Positions 19,673-30,123 of a stretch of DNA of 64,000 bases are shown here, in pieces (position 1 is the stretch's first letter; every line of letters starts with the position of its first letter). Made by a program: the position numbers and the translations under genes. This DNA comes from Bathynomus jamesi (taxonomy: Eukaryota; Arthropoda; Malacostraca; Isopoda; Cirolanidae): assembly GCA_023014485.1 (NCBI GenBank), contig JAJOZX010002710.1, forward strand, positions 406,001-470,000, in the 5' to 3' direction. Under the pieces are notes generated by a model. It ran no database searches and had not been told where the DNA came from. It saw only the letters and a list, made by a program, of their open reading frames with translations.

Positions 19673-20285
19673 ACTAACCCCTCTAAAATTTACACTGACA
19701 CACGCGGTGGCTAGGCTTAGCTCATTAGGCCTAACCCCAATTACAACCATAACCCCACTATAGATTTTTCATATGGTGGCCTGTGCAACTGGGAACCGAT
19801 CCCTTTACATTTACACTAACCGAAAACAAAGGCTTGTTCATTTAACAGGCATAACTTATTTTAGGTCCTAAAAAAATAGGCCCACAACATTAAGCCTATT
19901 TAATAGGTCCTACTCTTCAAACTCAAAACAAAGCCTTGTTAATTTAACAGGCTTAACTCATTTAAGTCCTATAAAATAATAGGCCCAAACATAAGCCTAC
20001 TTTGTAGGCCCACAAAATAGGCCCATTTAGTAGGCCCACCTAACTTTATCTTACATAATAAGCCTACCTCTTAAAGTAGGCCTTACTCTTTACACTCAAG
20101 GCCTATCCTAACTAAAACACTAAATTTATAATTCAACCTGTGGTGTAGGTTATAAAATTTATTTCAGCAATATAACTTACTCATAAGACTCATTAACATC
20201 ACAAAATTCGACTCAGAACTGTAACATCACAAAGACCTAAAGCAATTGCACCAACCTAAACCTACACCCACCTAACACCTACTCG
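19673..20285 (+). other. Leader/internal non-coding region of the nested element
   Basis: Recurring AATAGGCCCA / TTAATTTAACAGGC motifs and no open frame. The inverted counterpart lies at about 29450-29940. Confidence 0.6.
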
Positions 20286-20925
20286 TAACCTATTCCAAGT
20301 CCTATTTGACATATAGGCATACCAAGTCCTATTTGACATATAGGCCCAACCTATTCCAAGTCCTATTTGACATATAGGCATACCAAGTCCTATTTGACAT
20401 ATAGGCCCAACCTATTCCAAGCCCTATTTGACATATAGGCACAACCTATTCTAAGTCCTATTTGACATATAGGCATACCAAGTCCTATTTGACATATAGG
20501 CCCAACGAATTCTAAGTCCTATTTGACATATAGGCATACCAAGTCTATTTGACATATAGGCATACCAAGTCCTATTTGACATATAGGCCCAACCTATTCT
20601 AAGTCCTATTTGACATATAGGCATACCAAGTCCTATTTGACATATAGGCCCAACCTATTAATTCTAAGTTCTATTTGACATATAGGCATACCAAGTCCTA
20701 TTTGACATATAGGCCCAACCTATTCCAAGTCCTATTTGACATATAGGCCCAACCTATTAATTCTAAGTTCTATTTGACATATAGGCATACCAAGTCCTAT
20801 TTGACATATAGGCCCAACCTATTCCAAGTCCTATTTGACATATAGGCCAACACATTCTAAGTCCTATTTGACATATAGGCACAACCTATTCTAAGTCTTA
20901 TTTGACATATAGGCATAAAACAGAC
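20286..20925. repeat. Tandem repeat of a 27-bp palindrome-containing unit
   Basis: About 23 units of (CCAAG)TCCTATTTGACATATAGG followed alternately by CATA or CCCAACCTATT. Each unit contains the imperfect inverted repeat CCTATttgacATATAGG. Present in the nested copy, not seen in the outer copy or in the truncated copy at 34258. Confidence 0.85.
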
Positions 20926-21139
20926 AAGGCTTGATATAAGGGTCTCAAATGCAACATTAGAGGATCTTTACTCAGCCAAATTGGTTAACCTAACACAAAA
21001 CCCCCCAAAAAAAACCTATAACAAAATACACATTTACACACATACGTACGGTACAGTACATAAATATATACATACGACTCCAAACATCCAATTCTTCTTT
21101 TAAAGGAAGAACCACAACAGATTTCATCAACGGACACAT

Positions 21140-21302
21140 ACATTCCTTGCGAACAGATTGTATTCCTTCAAAACCCCAAACCTTCCAGACCTACCTGTAG
21201 GATACAATCATACACAACATTTACTCATTCATAACTACGGGTATTGAATTAATTGGAGTGGTGAATCCAAGTTTTGAAGACCAACTGGATTCGGAGGAAT
21301 GC

Positions 21303-21339
<37 letters not shown>

Positions 21340-21480
21340 CTCTTTCCATGTGTCTTAAACACAACAACCTGTCTAAACATAACCAAGGATCGGAGAGTAA
21401 AAGCTTTTATTGCTGCGCTCTGATTCTGTGCACATAATTTTGTGCCAAAAATTATATGGTTAGACAGTGACACGTACAAA
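21140..21480 (+). pseudogene. Scrambled integrase fragments of BEL/Pao pol
   Basis: Two short stretches match the integrase of the outer pol: about 21140-21240 (TDTYIPCEQI... then SRPTCR, matching the zinc-finger end and linker) and about 21390-21470 (VKAFIAAL then FCAHNFVPKIIW, matching EAFIAAFRRFCAHNSVPKTI). A (CA)n tract (21304-21338) lies between them. Equivalent scraps lie inverted at 28936-29110 in the outer element, so they predate the nesting. Confidence 0.7.
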
Positions 21481-21499
21481 CAAACTACTCTACTCTAAA

Positions 21500-22395
21500 G
21501 GGTTTTATGGCTACTTTGGCCATAGCCCAAACTACTATTTCAAAGGGCCTTGGCCTACCTTGGCCATAGCCCAACAAATTCATCAAAGGGCCTTGGCCTA
21601 CCTTGGCCATAGCCCAACAAATCATCAAAGGGCTGATGGCCTACCCTTGGCCATAGCCCAACAAATCATCAAAGGGCCTTGGCCAACCTTGGCCATAGCC
21701 CAACAAATTCATGAAACGGCTGATGGCCTACCCTTGGCCATAGCCCAACAAATCATCAAAGGGCTGATGGCCTACCCTTGGTCATAGCCCAACAAATCAT
21801 CAAAGGGCCTTGGCCTACCTTGGCCATAGCCCAACAAATCATCAAAGGGCCTTGGCCAACCTTGGCCATAGCCCAACAAATTCATCAAACGGCTGATGGC
21901 CTACCCTTGGCCATAGCCCAACAAATCATCAAAGGGCCTTGGCCAACCTTGGCCATAGCCAAACAAATTCATCAAACAGCTGATGGCCTACCCTTGGCCA
22001 TAGCCCAACAAATCATCAAAGGGCCTTGGCCTACCTTGGCCATAGCCCAACAAATTCATCAAACGGCTGGGGCCTACCCTTGGCCATAGCCCAACAAATT
22101 CATCAAACGGCTGATGGCCTACCCTTGGCCATAGCCCAACAAATTCATCAAACGGCTGATGGTCTCGCTTGGCCATAGCCCAACATATTCATCAAAAGGG
22201 CTGATGGCCTACCTCGGCCATAGCCCAACATATTCATCAAGGGGCTTGTGGCCTCCCTTGGCCATAGCCCAAACAACAGGGGTCTTGTGGCCTCCTTTGG
22301 CTAGACACCAAACAACAAGGGTCTTGTGGCCTCCTTAGGCCAGAGACCAAACAACATTGGTCTTGTGGCCTCCCTTGGCCGGAGACCAAGCAACA
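21500..22395. repeat. Tandem satellite inside the nested BEL/Pao element
   Basis: Roughly 20 units of about 42-45 bp built on GGCCATAGCCCAACAAATTC / ATCAAACGGCTGATGGCCTA, in two alternating length forms. The right end shifts to units with GACCAAACAACAAGGGTC. GGCC...GGCC makes each unit partly palindromic. The same array occurs inverted at 28005-28915 and again at 34258-34700. Confidence 0.9.
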
Positions 22396-22399
22396 CAAA

Positions 22400-23244
22400 A
22401 ACAGTACAGGATTCAAAGCCCCAAGCCCTCCAGATCTACCTGTGAAGGAGTAACATTTACTCCACTAAAACTACGGGTATTGACTAGTCTGAAGTGGTAG
22501 GAGGTTTGAATACAGTACAAACTCTTTTAAATTCTCCTAAATTAAATGAACAAATAACAAAAGACAACAACGGGAACATTGCACCAAACAATTACACAAA
22601 AACACTTGGAATGCTTTGGTTTTTAAAACAGAAGACTTTCTCTCACAAGTGTATAAAGAAGTTGACATAACAGACATTTACTTATGGACAGACAGTCAAA
22701 TTTGTCTAACATGTGTGACCAACACAGATACAACTTCTTGCAAAAACATATTTGTGAAAAACAAACTAACAGAAATCAAAACTGCAAACACATCCCTTGG
22801 TATCAAATTTAGGTGCATAAAAACAAAAGAGAATCCTGCAGACTTTTGACAAGAGGGCTCTCTTACAAACTGTTGAAAACAAAACAAAATTGGAATGATT
22901 CAGTCAAAATTGGGGACATTGTGTTGATACATGACAAGACACCAAGACAACATTGGTCAATGGGAAAAGTCTTGGAACTCAAAACTGGTGAAGATGAAAT
23001 TACCAGGGTTGTAAAACTGAAAACAGCAACTGGTGAAACCACCAGAGATATCACATTACTATATCCTTTGGAGTGTGGGTCTAAATTAGAACCATTACCC
23101 CAAAGGATGGATCAGGATACTATTGGAGAGGAATCTCTCAATGTACCTGATGTAACTCAGACTAAACCAGACAGGCCTCAAAGAAAGACTGCTTTGAAAG
23201 CCAGAAAACTTTTACAAGAAAAAATTAAGACTGGTGACTTATAA
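22400..23244 (+). pseudogene. BEL/Pao pol remnant with two internal deletions
   Basis: Starts with an integrase-linker scrap (KPSRSTCEGVTFTP) fused to the end of RT (SPKLNEQITKDNNGNIAPNN, YTKTLGMLWF). A deletion then joins RT to the RNase H segment DFLSQVYKEVDITDIYLWTD. The frame breaks in a T run at NPADF (four T instead of five in the outer copy). A second deletion joins GLSYKLLKT to the C-terminal domain NWNDSVKIGDIVLIHDKTPR, ending at the stop 23242-23244. Zinc-binding and DDE integrase regions are missing at their normal place. It is fully defective yet carries the same junctions as the copy at 34.8-35.5 kb. Confidence 0.85.
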
Positions 23245-23516
23245 ACCTTACACAAATTGAGCAAAGTTAAAATGCTTAATAACTTTACTTTAATTCCATA
23301 AATTTCCTATACCTAAAGGGAGTCAAATGATTGACATAACTTTAACTAAACTTGAGAAGTTTGCCTCTTGAACTTTCATATTTAAATAGGTCTTGAGTAA
23401 CCTCTCTCTTCCTAAATTTTTACTTCATTCTTTTAATCCATTTTTTACAAGTTTTACACAGTTTGTCAAAAAATTTGATCTATAACATACAAATTTTTCT
23501 CCGGCACCCCCCAGTA

Positions 23517-24343
23517 TATGGAAAAACTATACGCGCTCACAACATGGTATCATATGTGGTACCTTTATTTCATAATTCAATATAAATTATTAAATTATTG
23601 AATTAAATATCTATACAAAATTGGCTCGGGATTGGCGACATAGCCTAATGGGAATGAAATGATTGCCATACATACATACATAGAACCCGTATGTAGGCGT
23701 CGGGCCTGCATAACCACGAGAAACATTTATTTCACGTGAACAAAATTTTCCATTTACTAACTCATGTAAAATACAAGGGAGAAAGAGTCAACAACCTTTG
23801 CCAAATCAGCAATTTATACTAAAATATGAAGATATATTAAAGGAGTGGCCTCGGCGCTGTTTATGTGCAGCGAACGCTTTAAACAGGGAAGATGTGCTTG
23901 TGTCTTCCCTAAAGTTCTGAGTGAATTCCTTATGATAAACTACAGGATAGGCCTATACCTTAAAGTGTTTATATTGTGACTGCCTATATTAATTACATCA
24001 AGTTAATTCGTCGCGTAACTCCATCGTGGCGGCCCTACACCGAAAATGATCGTAACGCCCTACATCGAAGCAAACCAAGGACCCAGCAAAATTAAGGTGG
24101 GACAATTTCTTTTCGTTCATATATAGGCATCTAAAATCCCGACGCTAAAATTATCATAATCAATTAAATATAAAGAGGTCCTTTAAAGACCTACATATTC
24201 ATAACTCTCTAACGAAAAAACATAGGGCTTTTGTCGGTTAACTCTCCACTGAAATCTGCTGGAAATTTCCAACGGATGAGGGTATCAGGCAATCAACCCA
24301 TAGCCCTATATAGCCCTATATAGCCCTATATAGCCCTATATAG
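23517..24343 (+). repeat. Nested BEL/Pao 3' LTR with an altered end
   Basis: Same subtype as 18856-19654. The terminal AGTTTTTTCA is missing; instead the 10-bp unit TAGCCCTATA is repeated four times (24301-24340) and runs straight into the 165-bp duplicated segment. Confidence 0.85.
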
Positions 24344-24511
24344 GAAGAGAAAGGTTACTCAAGACCTATTTAAATATAAAAGTTCAAGAGGCTAGTTTCT
24401 CAAGTTTAGTTAAAGTTATGTCAATCAGTTTGACTCCCTTTAGGTATAGGAAATTTATGGAATTAAATTAAAGTTATTTAGCATTTTAACTTTGCTCAAT
24501 TTGTGTAAGGT

Positions 24512-27500
24512 TTATAAGTCGCCAGTCTTAATTTTTTCTTGTAAAAGTTTTCTGGCTTTCAAAGCAGTCTTTCTTTGAGGTCTGTCTGGTTTAGTCTGAG
24601 TTACATCAGGTACATTGAGAGATTCCTCTCCAATAGTATCCTGATCCACCCTTTGGGGTAATGGTTCTAATTTAGCCCCACACTCCAAAGGATATAGTAA
24701 TGTGATATCTCTGGTGGTTTCACCAGTTGCTGTTTTCAATTTTACAACCCTGGTAATTTCGTCTTCACCAGTTTTGAGTTCCAAGACTTTTCCCATTGAC
24801 CAATGTTGTCTTGGTGTCTTGTCATGTATCAACACAATGTCCCCAATTTTGACTGAATCATTCCAATTTTGTTTTGTTAATTGTTTATGTCTTTCTCTAA
24901 GACTTGTTAAGTATTCTTCTCTCCATTTTGTTATAAATTGAGTTTTGATTTGTGTCAAATGTTGGTATTTTGTGTTGAGTTCTTTGTGTCCTATTACCCA
25001 ATCTGGATCCTCTGTACTGTTATGTTCATATTCTGGTAACATGTTTACTGTTTCTCCCTTAATTAGGTGGTTTGGTGTGAGAGGTTCTGGCTCATTAATA
25101 CCATCTCCCACATAAGTTAATGGTCTGTTGTTGACAACGTTTTCAATTTCTGACAGAATAGTCATGAGTTCAAAAAGTTGTAGATGTTTGGTCCCAATAG
25201 TCTTTTTAAGGCAGTTCTTTACAGTCTGTATGTTTCTTTCCCAAATGGAACCATACCATGGTGTATTAACAGGAATGTACTTCCAGGTTATATTGTGTTT
25301 GATTAAATGAGTTTGTACTGTTTCACTGTCACAAATCTGATGAATAATTCTTTCACCAGATTTGAAGTATGTGGCATTGTCTGACCATATAGTTTTGGGT
25401 ACAGAATTGTGTGCACAAAATCGTCTGAAAGCAGCAATAAAAGCTTCTGCTGTCAGATCTTCTACTATGTCTAGACATATGGCACGTGTGGCAGCACAGG
25501 TGAAGAGTACAATGTACGCTTTGTATTCCTTTGAATCCATTTTATCTCCAAAACTCACATTTACCGCTCCAGTGTAGTCAATACCCGTGGTTTCAAATGG
25601 CCGAGTAAATGTTACTCGTTCCACAGGTAGGTCTGGAGGGCTTGGGGTCTTAAAGGGTCGTGAATGGATACGTTTACAAGGAATGCATGTGTTTAAAATT
25701 TTCTTTGTTTCAGTTCTACCCTTTGGTAGCCAGTAAGTTTTTCTCAGCTCCGTCAGGGTTTGTGGGACCCCCATGTGGTGTATTTTGTTGTGGGTATCCC
25801 TGATGATGAGATTTGTGAAGTGATTCCTCCTCGGAAGAAGAATTGGGTGCTTAGAGTTGTAAGTCAAAGTTGACTTGTTAAGCCTTCCTTTACACCTTAT
25901 CAGACCCTCTGTATCCAGGTACAGATTTAGATCCATGACAAGTGAAGGAATTCCTTTGTTTAATGTGTTACTGGACCTAAGATACTTCAACTCCTTGTCA
26001 AATTCTGAAGCTTGTATCTGTTTGAGCCAGTGTTTTGTTGCAGTTTCTGTTAAGTTAGAAAAGGCCTTCTGAGGACAGTGTTTGAGAAGGTAGCTATTGA
26101 CAAACTTGCAGCAATAGACTGTAATTCTCAAGAGTTTGTTGAGGTCTGAATAATGTTTATAGTCAAATATAGGTTTGTCCTCAGTGATCTTTTCAGTTGT
26201 CGTAGAGTTGAGTGTGAGGTTAACTACTTTGGCTGGCCAAAGATCCTCACATGTTAGCCATTCAGGCCCTTCATACCAGATTTTATTTGTTTTCAACAGT
26301 TTGTAAGAGAGCCCTCTTGTCAAAAAGTCTGCAGGATTCTCTTTTGTTTTTATGTACCTAAATTTGATACCAAGGGATGTGTTTGCAGTTTTGATTTCTG
26401 TTAGTCTGTTTTTCACAAATATGTTTTTGCAAGAAGTTGTATCTGTGTTGGTCACCCATGTTAGACAAATTTGACTGTCTGTCCATAAGTAAATGTCTGT
26501 TATGTCAACTTCTTTATACACTTGTGAGAGAAAGTCTGCTGTTTTAACTCCCAATGAGACAGCTAATAATTCAAGTTGTGGTACAGTTTTCTTTTGGTTT
26601 AAGGGTGCCACTTTTGCCTTTGAATAAACCAAGTTACTTTCATTTTCACTTGTTAAATAGGCACAACACCCGTAAGCTTGTGTGCTGGCATCTGTAAAAA
26701 TGTGTAGTGTTTGAGATTTCAATCTGTAGCCAGCACATCTTGGTACGTAGATGTCTTGAACTTTGTTCAAGTCTGCGGCTAATTTTTTCCAATGAAGTTG
26801 GTCTTCCACTGAAAGTGGTTCATCCCAATCAATTTTCTTTTTCCATAAGTCTTGCAAAAGGATTTTGGATCTTATGGTTGCTGGTAAATATAATCCAATG
26901 GGGTCAAAAATTTTGGATGATTCTGAAAGCACTTGTCTTTTTGTATTGGCATTTGGATTTAAGTTATAACTCTTTGTGCAAAGAGTGTCATCGTGTTCGG
27001 AATTCTGTTTTAAAAAAAAGCATTCCAAGTGTTTTTGTGTAATTGTTTGGTTCAATGTTCCCATTGTTGTCTTTTGTTATTTGTTCATTTAATTTAGGAG
27101 AATTAGAAACCCACTCTCTTAGTCCAAAATTTCCTTGCTTCATTATGGGTTGTGACATTTGGTAAATTTCAAGCAATTCCTCTTCAGTTACAGTGGAACC
27201 AATGAGGTTATCCACATAAAAATTTTGTTTTAAAAACTGAACTGTTAAGTCCTCTTGAAATAAGTTTAGGTGGTTTTTAATTGTTAAAGCAAGAATACTT
27301 GGAGAGCAATTTGCTCCAAAAATAATTACTTTAAATCTGTAGGTTTTGAAACCTTTGTTAAAGTCATGTGGATCATTAAACCACAAAAACCTGAGATGAT
27401 TTTTATCATACTCAAGCTTCAAATTTATACAGAGGAATGCTTTTTCTATGTCACTTTGTACTGCATAATTGTCTAAACGGAAGCAAAGGAGAATTTTTAC

Positions 27501-27839
27501 AAGATCTGAGACAAGGTTTGGGCCTTCCATGAGACAATCATTTAAACTAACAGAATTTGTGTCTTTTAAACTACAGTTGTATACTACTCTTAGTTTAGTT
27601 GTGGATGAGTCTTCTCTGTAAACTCCCCTGTGTGTTAAATAATGACAACCTCGTTTTTTAAAGGGTTCATCAGTAACTTCTTCAATGAAGCCCCTTTCTA
27701 TTTGTTCTTTGAATATGTTGTTGTATTGTTCTAAAAGATTGTCATTTTTAAGTTTTCTGTAATTTTTATACAGATGTGCCTTAGCTACTTTCAAATTGTC
27801 CATTATTTCTGGACAAGGTGTTTTCCAAGGCAGCTCCAC
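24512..27839 (-). pseudogene. BEL/Pao pol: RT, RNase H, integrase, one frameshift
   Basis: Minus strand, two overlapping frames. 27839-26988: reverse transcriptase with ELPWKTPCPEIMDNLKVAKA, VVYNCSLKDTNSVSLNDCL, the QSDIEKAFLCI block and a variant catalytic box NFYVDNLIG (Asn where the second Asp of YVDD is usual). A one-base change in a T8 run near 27012-27020 shifts the frame. 27064-24512 (850 residues open): DPIGLYLPATIRSKILLQDL and DWDEPLSVEDQLHW (Pao signature), RNase H (IFTDASTQAYGCCAYL, LWTDSQICL), a H-x-H...C-x2-C integrase zinc module (HHMGVP...CIPCKRI), the DDE core (TTGIDYTGAV, IWSDNATYF, WERNIQTVKN) and the C-terminal domain GDIVLIHDKTPRQHWSMGKV. Established BEL/Pao domain order. 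Gag and protease are absent upstream. Confidence 0.9.
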
Positions 27840-28004
27840 ATAGTATTGATTGTCTCTGTGTTGTTTGGTTAAAGAGTTTGTACTGTATTCAAACCTCCTA
27901 CCACTTCAGACTAGTCAATACCCGTAGTTTTAGTGGAGTAAATGTTACTCCTTCACAGGTAGATCTGGAGGGCTTGGGGCTTTGAATCCTGTACTGTTTT
28001 TGTG

Positions 28005-28920
28005 TTGTTTGGCCTATGGCCAAGGGAGGCCACAAGACCCTTGTTGTTTGGTCTCTGGCCAAAGGAGGCCACAAGACCCTTGTTGTTTGGTCTCTGGCCA
28101 AGGGAGGCCACAAGACCCTTGTGTTTGGTCTCTGGCCAAGGGAGGCCACAAGACCCTTGTTGAATAGGTTGGGCTATGGCCAAGGGAGGCCACAAGACCC
28201 TTTGATGAGTTGGGCTATGGCCAAGGGAGGCCATCAGCCCTTTGATGAATATGTTGGGCTATGGCCAAGTGCCAGCCTTTGATGATTGTTGCTATGGCCA
28301 AGGTACCATCAGCCTTTGATTTGTTGGGCTATGGCCAAGGTAGGCCATCAGCCCTTTGATGAATTTGTTGGGCTATGGCCAAGGTAGGCCATCAGCCCTT
28401 TTGATGAATTTGTTGGGCTATGGCCAAGGTAGGCCAAGGCCCTTTGATGATTTGTTGGGCTATGGCCAAGGGTAGGCCATCAGCCCTTTGATGAATTTGT
28501 TGGGCTATGGCCAAGGTAGGCCAAGCCCTTTGATGAATTTGTTGGGCTATGGCCAAGGTAGGCCAAGGCCCTTTGATGATTTGTTGGGCTATGGCCAAGG
28601 TAGGCCATCAGCCCTTTGATGAATTTGTTGGGCTATGGCCAAGGTAGGCCAAGCCCTTTGATGATTTGTTGGGCTATGGCCAAGGTAGGCCATCAGCCCT
28701 TTGATGAATTTGTTGGCTATGGCCAAGGTAGGCCATCAGCCCTTTGATGAATTTGTTGGGCTATGGCCAAGGTAGGCCAAGGCCCTTTGATGATTTGTTG
28801 GGCTATGGCCAAGGTAGGCCATCAGCCCTTTGATGAATTTGTTGGGCTATGGCCAAGGTAGGCCATCAGCCTTTGATGAATTTGTTGGGCTATGGCCAAG
28901 GTAGCCATAAAACCCTTTAG
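28005..28920. repeat. Tandem satellite inside the outer BEL/Pao element
   Basis: Inverse of the 21500-22395 array: about 20 units on TTGTTGGGCTATGGCCAAGG / TAGGCCATCAGCCCTTTGATG. The end nearest pol has the GGTCTCTGGCCAAAGGAGGCC form, as in the other two arrays. Open frames through it are translation artefacts. Confidence 0.9.
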
Positions 28921-28929
28921 AGTAGAGTA

Positions 28930-29939
28930 GTTTGTTTGTATGTGTCACTGTCTAACCATATAATATTTGGCACAAAATTATGTGCACAGAATCAGAGCGC
29001 AGCAATAAAAACTTTTACTCTCCGATCCTTGGTTATGTTTAGACAGGTTGTTGTGTATCCTACAGGTAGGTCTGGAAGGTTTGGGGTTTTGAAGGAATCC
29101 AATCTGTTTGCAAGGAATGTATGTGTCTGTTGATGAAATCTGTTGTGTGAGAATTTCTTGTTTGTAACGAGTAATAGAATGTAATGTTGTTTCAAGATCA
29201 TATCTTGTAGGTTCTTTCTGTTTGTAATCATTGTACAGTTTGGTGATGACACCTTTACGTGCTGATTTTTTCCTCATTAATTTTTTGTGGTTTTGAGATG
29301 GTGCCATAGCCCCAAGGTCTGTGTTTTTGTTTTCTTGGTCTGGGTTTTTTACCCTTTTTTCCAAGTCTTCCACAATTGTTGTTAGTGTTAAAGTTCTGAG
29401 TTTAATTTTTTGATGTTGAGCGAGTTAAATTACTGTAATAAGTTTTTTATATAACCTGCGCCACAGGTTGAATTAAAAATTTACAATGTTTTTAGGATAG
29501 GCCTTGAGTGTAAAGAGTAAGGTCTACTTTAAGAGGTAGGCCTATTATGTAAAGTAAAGTTAGGTGGGCCTGCTAAATAGGCCTATTTTGTGGGCCTACT
29601 AAGTAGGCTTGTGTTTGGGCCTGTTATTTGATAGGACCTTAAATGAGTTAAGCCTGTTAAATTAACAAGGATTTGTTTTGAGTTTGAAGAGTAGGACCTA
29701 TTAAATAGGCTTAATGTTGTGGGCCTATTTTTATAGGACCTAAAATGAGTTATGCCTGTTAGATGAACAAGCCTTTGTTTTCGGTTAGTGTAAAGGTAAA
29801 GGGATCGGTTCCCAGTTGCATAGGCCACCATATGAAAAAATTATAGTGGGGTTACGGTTGAAATTGGGTTTAGGCCTAATGAGCTAAGCATAGCCTCTGT
29901 GTGTGTCGGTGTAAATTTTAGAGGGGTCAGTTCCCCATA
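28930..29939 (-). other. Leader side of the outer BEL/Pao element with integrase scraps
   Basis: 28936-29110 carries the inverted integrase scraps described for the nested copy. 29110-29400 reads (minus) as a basic segment around KKSARKGVITKLYNDYKQKE, which could be the start of a gag-like protein but is not recognised. 29400-29939 is non-coding. Confidence 0.5.
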
Positions 29940-30079
29940 CACAGGCCACCATATGAAAAAACTATATAGGGCTATGGGTTGATTGCCTGATACCCTCATC
30001 CGCTGGAAATTTCCAACGGATGAGGGTATCAGGCAATCAACCCATAGCCCTATATAGTTTTTCCATATGGTGGCCCGTG
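29940..30079. repeat. 140-bp palindrome made of the LTR end and primer-binding site
   Basis: Arms of 70 bp meet at GGAAATTTCC (30005-30014), a palindrome natural to the LTR. Each arm reads outward through LTR terminal sequence (CCCATAGCCCTATATAG) to CATATGGTGGCC, i.e. LTR end plus primer-binding site. Position symmetry is exact: TGGTGG at 30068-30073 pairs with CCACCA at 29946-29951. Confidence 0.85.
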
Positions 30080-30123
30080 CTGATAACGCGGAGGTCTTGG
30101 GTTCGTTCCCACACGGGCCACCA
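30068..30123 (+). other. tRNA-Ile 3' half fused behind the outer 5' LTR
   Basis: 30080-30123 reads as the 3' part of a tRNA on the + strand: anticodon loop CTGATAA (anticodon GAT, Ile), variable region, T arm with GGGTTCGTTCCC, acceptor strand ACGGGCC, discriminator A and a genome-encoded CCA. It is preceded by GGTGGCCCGTG (30069-30079), the complement of the acceptor end. In element sense this is a primer-binding site extended to 44 nt of tRNA complement instead of about 18. The D arm is missing, so it is not a functional tRNA gene. The alternative is a tRNA-Ile gene copy with its D arm deleted. Confidence 0.7.

Larger units (their letters stand above)
18856..24343 (+). mobile_element. Nested BEL/Pao deletion derivative, opposite orientation
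   Basis: 5' LTR 18856-19654, primer-binding site from 19655, leader with tandem repeats, tandem satellite 21500-22390, pol remnant 22530-23244, 3' UTR, 3' LTR from 23517. The two LTRs are nearly identical, so insertion is recent relative to most elements here. Flanks are a 165-bp direct duplication of the host element, not the 4-6 bp expected of BEL/Pao. Confidence 0.8.

Noticed and set aside
21467..22176. Open frames repeating MAIAQQIIKGPWPT and similar
   Set aside because: Translation of the GGCCATAGCCCAACAAAT satellite; also seen at 28392-28598 and 34100-34974.
20286..22395. CRISPR-like look of regularly spaced repeats
   Set aside because: The units are contiguous tandem repeats with related, not unique, intervals, inside a retrotransposon of a eukaryote.
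25128..27042. Plus-strand open frames opposite the BEL/Pao pol
   Set aside because: Antisense shadows of the 850-residue minus-strand frame.
30068..30123. Functional tRNA-Ile gene
   Set aside because: The D arm is missing and CCA is encoded in the DNA. It sits exactly at the primer-binding site of a retrotransposon.
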